NCBI GenBank assembly: GCA_937863205.1
Contig: CALMGA010000183.1
Location: 1 to 32,557, forward strand
DNA from: an uncultured Beijerinckiaceae bacterium
Lineage (GTDB): Bacteria; Pseudomonadota; Alphaproteobacteria; Rhizobiales; Beijerinckiaceae
Direction of reading: 5' to 3'
Length of the DNA: 32,557 nt
Shown here: one piece after another, positions 21,673 through 29,248 of the stretch
Layout of the letters: the number at the start of each line of letters is the position of its first letter
Numbering within the stretch: the stretch's first letter is position 1
Notes under the pieces: generated by a model
Seen by the model: the letters and a program-made list of their open reading frames with translations, nothing else
Database searches by the model: none
Told to the model about the DNA's origin: nothing
Position numbers and translations under genes: made by a program

Positions 21673-23754
21673 TCAGGCCGCGGCGGCGAAGGTCTTGCCG
21701 TCGGCGGCGAGGCGCTCCAGCAGCGGCGAGGGCGCGAAGTCGTCGCCGTGCTCGTGCTGGTAGGATTTCATCCGCTCCACCAAGCGGGCGAGGCCGACCG
21801 TATCGGCGTAGTGCATCGGGCCGCCGCGGTAGACCGGCCAGCCGTAGCCGTTGATCCAGACGGTATCAATGTCGGACGCGCGCAGCGCGATCTTCTCGTC
21901 GAGGATCTTGGCGCCCTCGTTGATCATCGGGTACAGGCAGCGCTCCAGGATTTCCTCGTCGGAGATCGCGCGCCGCCCGATGTTCGTCTTGGCGGCGAAA
22001 TCGAGGATCACCTCCTCCACCGCCGGCGAGGGCGTCGCCTTGCGGCTCTCGTCATAGTCGTAGAAGCCGCGCCCGTTCTTTTGGCCGCGCCGGTCCATCT
22101 CGCACAGGATCTCGCGGATGGTCGAGGAGGACGACTTTTCCTTCTCCCAGCCGAGGTCGAGGCCGGCGAGGTCGGCCATCGCGAAGGGACCCATCGGCAG
22201 GCCGAAGTCGTAGAGCACGCGGTCGACGTCCCAGGGCATCGCCCCTTCCAGGATCAGCTTGCCGGCCTCGCGTTGCCTTTTCTCCAGCATGCGGTTGCCG
22301 ACGAAGCCGTGAGCCACGCCGACCAGCACGGCGACCTTGCCGATCGTCTTGCCGAGCTTCATGCAGGTCGCGATCACCGGCTTCGACGTTCGCGCGCCGC
22401 GCACGATCTCCAGCAGCCGCATCACGTTGGCCGGCGAGAAGAAGTGCAGGCCGATGACGTGGTCGGGGCGCTTCGTCACCGACGCGATCTCGTTGATGTC
22501 GAGGTAGGAGGTGTTGGAGGCCAGGATCGCGCCCGGCTTGGCGATCGCGTCGAGCTTGGCGAAGACGTCCTTCTTGACCGGCATCAGCTCGAAGATCGCC
22601 TCGACGACCAGGTCGCAGTCGCAGAGCGCATCGAGGCTGAGGGATGTGTGGAGCAGGCCCAGCCGCCTTTCGACGTCGTCCGTCGGCATCCGGCCCTTCT
22701 TGGCGGTGGCCTCGTAGTTGCGCCGGATCACCGCCACGCCGCGGTCGAGCGCGTCCTGCCGGGTTTCCACCATGGTCACCGGCAGGCCGGCGTTGAGGAA
22801 GTTCATCGCGATGCCGCCGCCCATCGTGCCGGCGCCGATCACGCCGACCTTGCGGATCGGCAGCGTGTCCGTGGTGTCAGGCACGTCGGGGATCTTCGCC
22901 GCCTGGCGCTCTGCGAAGAAGACGTGCCGCTGCGCCGCCGACTGGCCGCCTGCCAGCAGCTCCATGAACAGCTCGCGCTCGCGCCGCAGCCCCTCGTCGA
23001 AGGGCAGGTCGACCGCGCCCTTTACGGCCTCGATGCACTTGATCGGGGCCTCGAAGCCGCGGAACTTGCGCCCGTTGGCCTTGGCGAAGGCGTCGAACAC
23101 GGCCGAGCTGCCGCGCAGCGGCGCGATCTTCTCATCGAGGTCGCGGACGCGGCGCAACGGCTTGGCTTCCGCGACCAGGGTGGCGGCGAAGGCGACGGCG
23201 CCGCCGCGCAGGTCATTCTCGGCGACCACGGCATCGATCAGGCCCAGCGCCTGGGCCTTGTTCGCGGCGACCGGCGATCCCGACGTGATGATCTCCAGCG
23301 CGGCCTCCGCCCCCACGAGGCGCGGCAGCCGCTGCGTGCCGCCGGCGCCCGGCAGCAGGCCGAGCTTGACCTCCGGCAGGCCCATCCTGGCGGAGGGCAC
23401 GGCGACGCGGGCGTGGCAGGCCAGCGCCAGTTCCAGCCCGCCGCCGAGCGTCATGCCGTGCAGCGCCGCGACCACCGGCTTGGGACAGCCCTCGACCATG
23501 TCGATCAGGTCGTGAAGCGACGGCTTCTGCGGCGGCTTGGTGAACTCGGTGATGTCGGCGCCGCCGGAAAAACCCCGCCCGGCGCCCATCAGCACCACGG
23601 CCTTGACCGCCGGATCGTCGGCGGCCGCCCGCAGCGCCACCACGATCGCCGTGCGCAACGCCGTCGACAGCGCGTTGACCGGAGGCGACTCCAGGGTCAC
23701 GACGGCTATTTCGCCATCGCGTTCGACCTTCACCAGCTGCATACCTACAACCAT
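21673..23754 (-). CDS. Bifunctional enoyl-CoA hydratase/3-hydroxyacyl-CoA dehydrogenase (FadB/FadJ type)
   Basis: A 693-residue fusion that catalyses hydration and then NAD-dependent oxidation in beta-oxidation. The N-terminal crotonase domain has GFSGGADITEF (61-71), the two catalytic glutamates Glu108 (GGGLELAL) and Glu128 (LPEVKLGLLPGAGGTQ). The dehydrogenase domain starts at KVGVIGAGTMGGG (302-314), with NTSYLDINE and the catalytic His of VIGLHFFSPANVM. Two C-terminal 3HCDH domains follow (AHGFVGNRM; WINGYGWPVYRGGPM). It is about the length of peroxisomal-type bifunctional proteins and alphaproteobacterial FadJ. ATG 23754 is taken as start, but ATG 23742 (MQLVKVER) is also possible; neither has a strong ribosome site. 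First gene of a four-gene operon facing the double-TetR regulator. Confidence 0.95.
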   Translation of the reverse strand: MVVGMQLVKVERDGEIAVVTLESPPVNALSTALRTAIVVALRAAADDPAVKAVVLMGAGRGFSGGADITEFTKPPQKPSLHDLIDMVEGCPKPVVAALHGMTLGGGLELALACHARVAVPSARMGLPEVKLGLLPGAGGTQRLPRLVGAEAALEIITSGSPVAANKAQALGLIDAVVAENDLRGGAVAFAATLVAEAKPLRRVRDLDEKIAPLRGSSAVFDAFAKANGRKFRGFEAPIKCIEAVKGAVDLPFDEGLRRERELFMELLAGGQSAAQRHVFFAERQAAKIPDVPDTTDTLPIRKVGVIGAGTMGGGIAMNFLNAGLPVTMVETRQDALDRGVAVIRRNYEATAKKGRMPTDDVERRLGLLHTSLSLDALCDCDLVVEAIFELMPVKKDVFAKLDAIAKPGAILASNTSYLDINEIASVTKRPDHVIGLHFFSPANVMRLLEIVRGARTSKPVIATCMKLGKTIGKVAVLVGVAHGFVGNRMLEKRQREAGKLILEGAMPWDVDRVLYDFGLPMGPFAMADLAGLDLGWEKEKSSSSTIREILCEMDRRGQKNGRGFYDYDESRKATPSPAVEEVILDFAAKTNIGRRAISDEEILERCLYPMINEGAKILDEKIALRASDIDTVWINGYGWPVYRGGPMHYADTVGLARLVERMKSYQHEHGDDFAPSPLLERLAADGKTFAAAA

Positions 23755-23810
23755 AGCGCCCGCTTTGCGCCCTCTGCGCTGCCCTTTGCGGGCGGGTTAT
23801 GTGGACCATA

Positions 23811-23831
23811 CGGCTTGTTCGAATCAAGCCG
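23811..23831. promoter_or_regulatory. Inverted repeat between the fadB-like gene and the double TetR
   Basis: CGGCTTG (23811-23817) and CAAGCCG (23825-23831) are perfect arms around TTCGAAT. The 21-bp site lies in the 181-bp gap between the divergent fadB-like and regulator genes, about 60 bp from the former's start and 105 bp from the latter's. It is a good operator candidate for the regulator next to it. Confidence 0.55.
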
Positions 23832-23935
23832 CGAGGGCTCGGCCGAAAGACTGAGGGCAACCGTCCTGCCTCATCCAAGCCTTTGGAAAATCAGCAGAAT
23901 CGGTTTAAGGGGAGCGACAGGCCCATTCCCCGCGC

Positions 23936-25177
23936 ATGACAGCTCCAGAACCCCGCCAAACAGCCCGCTTCGAGCGCAAGCGCGAAACCATCCTCGAAGC
24001 CGCGGCAGGGCTGTTCAACGCCCGCGGCCTCAACGGCACCACCATCGCCGACGTCGCGGCGAGCGTCGGCCTCACCACGACGAGCGTGACCTACTATTAC
24101 CGGCGCAAGGAAGACCTCGCCGCCGCCTGCGTGGCGCGCGCGCTGGAAGCCTTGGATGAACTCGTCACGGTGGCCGACGGCGAGCCGAACCAGTGGGCGC
24201 GGTTCCGCCGCTTCGTCGACCTGTACTTCGCCCTTCAGGAGGAGATCGCCGCCGGGCGCCGCCCGACCTACATCAACTTCTGGGACCTGCGGGCGATGAC
24301 CGGCCCCGGGGCGGAGAATGCCGGCGCGGCCTTTTCCGACCTGTTCCGGCGCCTGCGCCGCTGGTTCGCCGTCGGGCCGGCGCTGTCGCGCGCCGAGCAG
24401 AACGCGCGCACCCACCTCGTCTTCTCCGCCCTGCTCTGGGCCAGGGAATGGTTGAGGCATTTCGAACCCGAGGATTACGCCAGGGCGGCCGGCTGCTTCG
24501 CCGACGTCCTCGTCGGTGGCCTCGTCAACGGGGATGCGCCCTTTCCCATCCGGTGGGCGGCGACCGCCCGCGACCTGCCCCCGCCCGTTGCAGCGGCGGC
24601 GGAAGTCTCGCGCGAGGCCTTCTTGCGCGCGGCGACCGAACTGGTGAACGAACACGGCTATCGCGGCGCCTCCGTGGACCGGATCTCGGCTAAGCTTCGC
24701 GTCACCAAGGGGTCGTTCTACCACCACAACGAGACCAAGGACGACCTCGTGGCGCAGTGCTTCGCCCGGTCCTTCGAGGTGATCCGGGCGGCGCATCGGG
24801 CGGCGCCGCGCTCGCTGGGGTCCGGCTGGGACCGGCTCCGCGCGGTGGCGGTGGCGCTGGTCCGCCACCAACGATCCGAGCACGGGCCGCTGCTGCGCTA
24901 TTCAGCCCTGTCGGCGATGCCGGAAGGGATGCGCCCGAGCCTGATCGGCGACTTCGATCGCTTGTCGCAGCGCACCGCCGGCATCATCGTGGACGGCATC
25001 GCCGACGGTTCGATCCGCCCCGTCGACCCGACGGTGGCGGCGCTGGTGGTGACCGGCCTTGTCAACGCCGCCGCCGAGCTGCACCACTGGGTCCACGACA
25101 TCGACGAGGCGTCGGCGGTGGACCTGTTCGTCCGCCCGGGTCTCGTCGGGGTGTTCGCGCCGGTGCTGGACCCTTGA
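23936..25177 (+). CDS. Tandem TetR-family regulator (two TetR units in one chain)
   Basis: A 413-residue protein, twice the usual TetR length. Unit 1 has a DNA-binding domain at about 14-62 (RKRETILEAAAGLFNARGLN, TTIADVAASVGLTTTSVTYY), followed by a helical ligand-like domain to about 210. Unit 2 begins near 222 with a second complete helix-turn-helix (SREAFLRAATELVNEHGYRG, ASVDRISAKLRVTKGSFYHH, ETKDDL) and its own C-terminal domain to the end. A single chain therefore carries two DNA-binding heads that can mimic a TetR dimer. It is divergent from the fadB-like operon with an inverted repeat between them, so it probably represses beta-oxidation genes in response to an acyl-CoA. It is convergent with the rhodopsin gene, only 10 bp between stops. 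Confidence 0.93.
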   Translation: MTAPEPRQTARFERKRETILEAAAGLFNARGLNGTTIADVAASVGLTTTSVTYYYRRKEDLAAACVARALEALDELVTVADGEPNQWARFRRFVDLYFALQEEIAAGRRPTYINFWDLRAMTGPGAENAGAAFSDLFRRLRRWFAVGPALSRAEQNARTHLVFSALLWAREWLRHFEPEDYARAAGCFADVLVGGLVNGDAPFPIRWAATARDLPPPVAAAAEVSREAFLRAATELVNEHGYRGASVDRISAKLRVTKGSFYHHNETKDDLVAQCFARSFEVIRAAHRAAPRSLGSGWDRLRAVAVALVRHQRSEHGPLLRYSALSAMPEGMRPSLIGDFDRLSQRTAGIIVDGIADGSIRPVDPTVAALVVTGLVNAAAELHHWVHDIDEASAVDLFVRPGLVGVFAPVLDP

Positions 25178-25187
25178 GTTCGTCCGC

Positions 25188-25937
25188 TCAGGCAATCCGC
25201 AGCGAGGATGGACGCAGGATCGGCGCGTCGGCGAGGTCGCGCTCGGTCGCCCTGGTGTCGGCGGCGACCGCCATCAGGCCGTAGACGACCTTGGCGACCA
25301 CGTCGATCACCGCGATGCCCAGCACCGCGGCGGCATCGCCGATGAGGTCGGCCCCGTCCGGGGCGACCGCCAGGATGAGCGGATAGATCAGCCAGATGAC
25401 CGAAAGGATGGCGGCGTGCCGCCGGTAGGTCCGCCGCACGTCGGAGCGCTCGGACGCGTTGGCCTGCATGTTGGGCACGAACAGCACGTAGTACACGCCC
25501 ACGAAGGCGAGGCAGGAGACGAGGAACCACGTCCACTTGACCGCCGGCACCTCGGAGGCGCCGAAGGCGAAGGCGGTGACGATCATCATCAGGTCCGCCA
25601 GGATCACGCCCAGGATCGGGCCGGCCCGCTTCGGCCCGTTGTGCATCGCGCTCATCGTCAGGGTGAGCAGCAGCAGCGGCGTGGTGAAGGTCCAGTCGAC
25701 ATAGCGGGCGTAGTAGAGGATGCGAGTCGAGCCGTGCGCCGCATCGGTCGGCAGCAGCACCGAGCCCTGTCCCGTCGCCATGGCGAGGTAGGAACAGGCG
25801 GCGATGAGCGGCACGATGCCGTGGCACATCGAGTGCAGCTGCTCCAACGGCGTCCGGTGCTTGCCGACGAGAAGGATGAGGAGGCCGCCGGCCGTCATGA
25901 CGGCGGCGGTGATGTACAGCATGGCGGACGAAGTCAC
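25188..25937 (-). CDS. Microbial rhodopsin, bacteriorhodopsin-like, D-T-T motif
   Basis: A 249-residue seven-helix retinal protein of the inner membrane. Helix C reads RYVDWTFTTPLLLLTLTM: Arg78, Asp81 and Thr85 match bacteriorhodopsin (BR) Arg82, Asp85 and Thr89, but the proton-donor position (BR Asp96) is Thr92. Helix D has ADLMM with Asp115, and helix F has IWLIYP with Trp182, Tyr185 and Pro186. Helix G reads IDVVAKVVYG with Asp212 and the retinal Lys216. From helix D on the numbering equals that of BR. Leu89 at the tuning position (BR Leu93) suggests green absorption. I chose GTG 25937: GGAGG lies 4 bases ahead and the length is normal; the frame is open to 26054, but the added 39 residues are not signal-like. 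It could be a light-driven proton pump with a slow cycle or a light sensor. No transducer or retinal-making gene is nearby. Confidence 0.94.
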   Translation of the reverse strand: MTSSAMLYITAAVMTAGGLLILLVGKHRTPLEQLHSMCHGIVPLIAACSYLAMATGQGSVLLPTDAAHGSTRILYYARYVDWTFTTPLLLLTLTMSAMHNGPKRAGPILGVILADLMMIVTAFAFGASEVPAVKWTWFLVSCLAFVGVYYVLFVPNMQANASERSDVRRTYRRHAAILSVIWLIYPLILAVAPDGADLIGDAAAVLGIAVIDVVAKVVYGLMAVAADTRATERDLADAPILRPSSLRIA

Positions 25938-25966
25938 GGCGCCTCCGGATGGCGAGTTGGCAGCCG

Positions 25967-25978
25967 TGCCTATAGGCA
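25967..25978. promoter_or_regulatory. Perfect 12-bp palindrome upstream of the rhodopsin gene
   Basis: TGCCTATAGGCA is a perfect palindrome centred about 35 bp upstream of the rhodopsin GTG. Its TATAGG core could be a -10 element on the minus strand, so the site may be an operator lying on the promoter. The half TGCCTAT recurs twice in the divergent promoter region at 29049-29248. Confidence 0.4.
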
Positions 25979-25983
25979 ACAAA

Positions 25984-25995
25984 GCCCGCGCGGGC
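25984..25995. promoter_or_regulatory. GC palindrome upstream of the rhodopsin gene
   Basis: GCCCGCGCGGGC is a perfect 12-bp palindrome 5 bp from the TGCCTATAGGCA site. In DNA this rich in GC, such a sequence can arise by chance. It may be part of the same regulatory region. Confidence 0.25.
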
Positions 25996-26173
25996 GCCGC
26001 AAAACAGCGGTGGTCGCGAGCGACATAAGCGCCGATCCCGAGCGAGATGACCACCGATCAAGGTACGTCACCGCGCCCGGCGCAGGCCGTCGCGACCTTC
26101 GGCCGAGCGGATCGGTGGCCGGGAGCGTCCTCGCCGCGCCAGAGAAAGAAGCGGCCTCGGACCACCCGCGCTC

Positions 26174-26194
26174 CGCGACCGGTTCGCGGTCGCG
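26174..26194 (-). terminator. Hairpin after the thiolase gene
   Basis: CGCGACC (26174-26180) and GGTCGCG (26188-26194) form a 7-bp stem with a 7-nt loop, starting 3 bp past the thiolase stop. There is no T-tract, so termination here is uncertain. If it leaks, the rhodopsin gene would be read from the thiolase operon. Confidence 0.35.
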
Positions 26195-26197
26195 CCG

Positions 26198-27415
26198 TCA
26201 GAAGATCTCGAACAGCCCCGCCGCACCCTGGCCGCCGCCCACGCACATGGTGACGACGCCGTACCTGGCCCTGCCGCCGCTGGCCCTGAGGCGCCGGCCT
26301 TCGAGCAGTGTATGGCCGACGAGCCGGGCGCCGGTCATGCCGTAGGGGTGGCCGACCGCGATCGAGCCGCCCCAGGTGTTGAGCTTCTCGTCGGGGATGC
26401 CGAGCCGGTCGCGGCAGTAGATCACCTGGACGGCGAAGGCTTCGTTGAGTTCCCACAGGTCGATGTCGTCAACGGTGAGCCCGTGCGCCTTGAGCAGCTT
26501 GGGCACGGCAAAGACGGGGCCGATGCCCATTTCGTCGGGATCGCAGCCGGCCACCGCGATGCCGCGATAGGCGCCGAGCGGCTCCAGGCCGCGGCGCTCG
26601 GCCTCCTTGCCCTCCATCAGCACCATGGCGGCGGCGCCGTCGGACAGCTGCGAGGCGTTGCCGGCGGTGATGAAGCGCCCCTGCGTCACCTCCATGCCGT
26701 TCTTGAACACCGGTTGCAGCTTGGCGAGGTCGTCCAGCGTTGTCGAGGGACGGTTGCCTTCGTCCTTGGCGAGGCGCACTTCGCGCTCGCTGGTCTGCCC
26801 GGTCGCCTTGTCGGTGACGAGGGTGGTGGTGTTGATGGGCACGATCTCGTGGTCGAAGATGCCCTGCGCCTGACCTTTGGCCGTGCGCTGCTGCGATCGC
26901 AGCGCGTATTCGTCCTGCGCTTCGCGGCTGACGCCGTAGCGGGCCGACACCACCTCGGCCGTTTCCAGCATGGACATGTAGGTGTGCGGCCGGTGCTCGC
27001 TGAGCCAGGGATCCTGGGTGCGGAACACGTTGGAATGCTCGTTCTGCACCAGGGTGATCGACTCCACCCCGGCGCCGACCGCCACGCTCATCCCGTCGAC
27101 CATGATCTGCTTGGCGGCGGTTGCCACCGCCATCAGGCCCGACGCGCACTGCCGGTCGATGCTCTGGCCGGGCACGGTGACCGGCAGGCCGGCGCGCAGG
27201 GCCGCCTGACGCCCGATGTTGGTCGCCTGCGAGCCCTGCTGGCGACCGCAGCCCATCACCACGTCCTCGACCTCGCCGGAGTCGATTCCGGCGCGCGACA
27301 CGGCGTGGGCGATGGCGTGGGCGGCCAGCGCCTGCGCCTGGGTGTTGTTGAGCGCGCCGCGAAAGGCCTTGCCGATCGGCGTGCGGGCTGTGGAAACGAT
27401 AACGGCTTCGCGCAT
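26198..27415 (-). CDS. Acetyl-CoA acyltransferase (thiolase)
   Basis: A 405-residue thiolase that cleaves 3-ketoacyl-CoA with CoA to acetyl-CoA and a shortened acyl-CoA. The acylated nucleophile is Cys90 in IDRQCASG. The C-terminal site has NEAFA, His356 in [16 protein letters not shown] and Cys391 in [10 protein letters not shown]. The length is normal for degradative (FadA-type) thiolases. GGAGG lies about 7 bases ahead of ATG. It is third in a minus-strand operon after an acyl-CoA dehydrogenase and a thioesterase, 38 bp after the latter. It supplies the final step needed by the FadB-like protein of the operon at 17.4-23.8 kb, which has no thiolase of its own in the window. Confidence 0.95.
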   Translation of the reverse strand: MREAVIVSTARTPIGKAFRGALNNTQAQALAAHAIAHAVSRAGIDSGEVEDVVMGCGRQQGSQATNIGRQAALRAGLPVTVPGQSIDRQCASGLMAVATAAKQIMVDGMSVAVGAGVESITLVQNEHSNVFRTQDPWLSEHRPHTYMSMLETAEVVSARYGVSREAQDEYALRSQQRTAKGQAQGIFDHEIVPINTTTLVTDKATGQTSEREVRLAKDEGNRPSTTLDDLAKLQPVFKNGMEVTQGRFITAGNASQLSDGAAAMVLMEGKEAERRGLEPLGAYRGIAVAGCDPDEMGIGPVFAVPKLLKAHGLTVDDIDLWELNEAFAVQVIYCRDRLGIPDEKLNTWGGSIAVGHPYGMTGARLVGHTLLEGRRLRASGGRARYGVVTMCVGGGQGAAGLFEIF

Positions 27416-27453
27416 GGGATGACCTCCGGTTGGCGCCGTGGGAAAGGCCGCGC

Positions 27454-27894
27454 TCAGGCGGGCGCGAGCGGAATCAGCGCCGCATCGAGCGCGGCGCGGA
27501 AGCGTTCGGGCAGCGGGTGCGGGCGGCCGTCAGCGGTGTACACGATGACGATGTCGGCCGTGCCGATGCAGCGGTCGTTCTGGAACAGCGCCTGCCCGAT
27601 GGCGTAGGACGAGCGCCCGACCCGCAGCACGCCGACGCCGGCGGTGAGCGTGCCGGGATAGTGCCCTTGCGCGAGGTAGCGGATCGTCGCCTCGGCCAGC
27701 ATCGGGCGCTCGTTGCCCTCACCGGCCGGATGATGGCGGAAGCCGGCGGAAAAGCGCAGCCTCGCTTCCTCAAAGATGCCGGCCAGCGCGACGTTGTTGA
27801 GGTGGCGCAGGGCGTCGACGTCGCCGAAGCGCGGCTCGATCGTCGTATGATAGGGGTAGGAGGCCAGCACCAGGCGCTCCGGCGGCTGCCGCAT
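27454..27894 (-). CDS. Hotdog-fold acyl-CoA thioesterase (4HBT family)
   Basis: A 146-residue single hotdog domain, the usual size for 4-hydroxybenzoyl-CoA/YbgC-type thioesterases that hydrolyse acyl-CoA to acid and CoA. The active-site loop reads [14 protein letters not shown] (21-34), which matches the family D-xD-xxxHxNN pattern with Asp27 or Asp25 as catalytic candidates; the segment [14 protein letters not shown] is the second strand pair. Its ATG overlaps the stop of the acyl-CoA dehydrogenase gene upstream (TGATG), so the two are translationally coupled. It may release a dead-end acyl-CoA or recover CoA during catabolism. The substrate cannot be inferred. Confidence 0.88.
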   Translation of the reverse strand: MRQPPERLVLASYPYHTTIEPRFGDVDALRHLNNVALAGIFEEARLRFSAGFRHHPAGEGNERPMLAEATIRYLAQGHYPGTLTAGVGVLRVGRSSYAIGQALFQNDRCIGTADIVIVYTADGRPHPLPERFRAALDAALIPLAPA

Positions 27895-29048
27895 CAGCCG
27901 CCCCGCTTCAGGGTTTCGCGGGCGATCACCAGCTTCTGGATCTCGGACGACCCTTCATAGATGCGGAAAAGCCGGACGTCGCGGTAGAAGCGCTCGATAC
28001 CGTAATCGGCGATGTAGCCGGCACCGCCCAGCATCTGCACGGCGCGGTCGGCGACCCGCCCCACCATTTCGGAGGCGAACAGCTTGGCCGCGGCGGCTTC
28101 CAGCGTGGTCGGCTGGCCGGCGTCGCGCTGCCGCGCGGCATCCAGCACAAGCGCGCGGGCAGCCAGGATCTCCGTCTTCGAGTCGGCGATCATCGCCTGC
28201 ACGAGCTGGAAGGAGGTGAGCGGCTGCCCGAACTGCCGCCGCCCGCCGGCATACGCCAGGGCGTCCTCCAGGATCCGGTCGGCCAGCCCGGTGCACACGG
28301 CGGCGATGTGCAGGCGTCCGCGGTCGAGGACCCGCATCGCCAGCTTGAACCCCTCGCCCTCGGCGCCGAGGCGGTTGGCGGCCGGCACGCGGGCGCCGTC
28401 GAAGGTGACGTCGCACACGTGGGCGCCGTGCTGGCCCATCTTGCGCTCGGGCTTGCCGAGGCTGACGCCGGGCGTGTCGGCCGGCACGAGAAAGGCGCTG
28501 ATGCCCTTCGATCCCGGCTCGTCGGGGTTTGTGCGCGCCATCACGGTAAACAGCGAAGCCTTGTCGGCGTTGGTGATGTAGCGCTTGGCGCCGTCGAGCA
28601 CGTAATCGTCGCCGCCGCTTGCGCGCCGCGCCCTGGTGCGCACGGACGCGCTGTCCGACCCGGCCTCGGCCTCCGTCAGGCAGAACGCCGTGATGATCTC
28701 GCCCGACGCGATGCGCGGCAGCCAGCGCCGCTTCTGCGCGTCGCTGCCGGCCAGCACCAGCCCCTGGCTGCCGATGCCGATGTTGGTGCCGACCACCGAG
28801 CGGAAGGCGGGGCTGGTGCGCCCGAGTTCCAGGGCGACGAGGCACTCGTCCTCCATGCCGAGGCCGAGGCCCTCGTAGTCTTCGGGAATCGACAGCCCGA
28901 ACAGACCGAGGCCGCGCATCTCGTCGACCACGGCGTCGGGAATGGCATCCTCTTCGGCGACCTGCGCTTCCAGCGGGCGCAGGCGTCCGGTGACGAAGCG
29001 GCGCACCGCCGCGATCAGTTCGCCCCGTGTCTGCGCATCGAGTGCCAT
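27894..29048 (-). CDS. Acyl-CoA dehydrogenase, canonical
   Basis: A 384-residue acyl-CoA dehydrogenase of normal single-subunit (homotetramer) type. It has [16 protein letters not shown] in the N-terminal domain, [18 protein letters not shown] and [11 protein letters not shown] in the FAD-contacting middle domain, and [39 protein letters not shown] and [20 protein letters not shown] at the end. The catalytic base is Glu365 in the IYEGSSEIQ motif. It heads the minus-strand operon with thioesterase and thiolase and is divergent from another acyl-CoA dehydrogenase across a 200-bp gap. It is likely to be a short- or medium-chain enzyme, but chain length cannot be read with confidence. Confidence 0.94.
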   Translation of the reverse strand: MALDAQTRGELIAAVRRFVTGRLRPLEAQVAEEDAIPDAVVDEMRGLGLFGLSIPEDYEGLGLGMEDECLVALELGRTSPAFRSVVGTNIGIGSQGLVLAGSDAQKRRWLPRIASGEIITAFCLTEAEAGSDSASVRTRARRASGGDDYVLDGAKRYITNADKASLFTVMARTNPDEPGSKGISAFLVPADTPGVSLGKPERKMGQHGAHVCDVTFDGARVPAANRLGAEGEGFKLAMRVLDRGRLHIAAVCTGLADRILEDALAYAGGRRQFGQPLTSFQLVQAMIADSKTEILAARALVLDAARQRDAGQPTTLEAAAAKLFASEMVGRVADRAVQMLGGAGYIADYGIERFYRDVRLFRIYEGSSEIQKLVIARETLKRGG

Positions 29049-29248
29049 GGACTCTCCGCCGCCGCTTTCATACGAAGAGTATGCTGCCTATCGCAAGGAC
29101 CGGGTCCGGTAAACGGCGCCGAGGCTGGGAACGGCGGAGCAGGGCTTCGGTCTTTCGCCGGATGGCAAGATGCTCCATCTTTGCCTATCGAAGCGGCGGT
29201 ATCCCAGCGCCAGAACTTGCCGCATGGCCTGCCAGGAGACTGTCGCCG
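29049..29248. promoter_or_regulatory. Divergent promoter region with inverted repeats
   Basis: 200 bp between divergent acyl-CoA dehydrogenase genes. GGCAAGATG and CATCTTTGCC (29164-29185) form an inverted repeat around CTC with a one-base bulge. CATAC and GTATG (29069-29083) form a smaller one. TGCCTATCG occurs twice as a direct repeat at 29085-29093 and 29182-29190. At least one operator shared by both genes is likely; the cognate regulator is not identified. Confidence 0.45.

Noticed and set aside
21391..24159. A 922-codon plus-strand frame antisense to the ligase and fadB-like genes
   Set aside because: It has no recognisable domain and opposes two genes with full motif sets; GC-driven shadow.
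25188..25937. Assignment as proteorhodopsin, xenorhodopsin or heliorhodopsin
   Set aside because: There is no Glu at the donor position, the helix G Asp is retained, and helix C has the standard RYxDW order, so none of these three fits.
25938..26054. N-terminal extension of the rhodopsin to a GTG at 26054
   Set aside because: It lacks a ribosome site and signal-peptide character; GGAGG directly precedes GTG 25937 and gives a normal 249-residue length.
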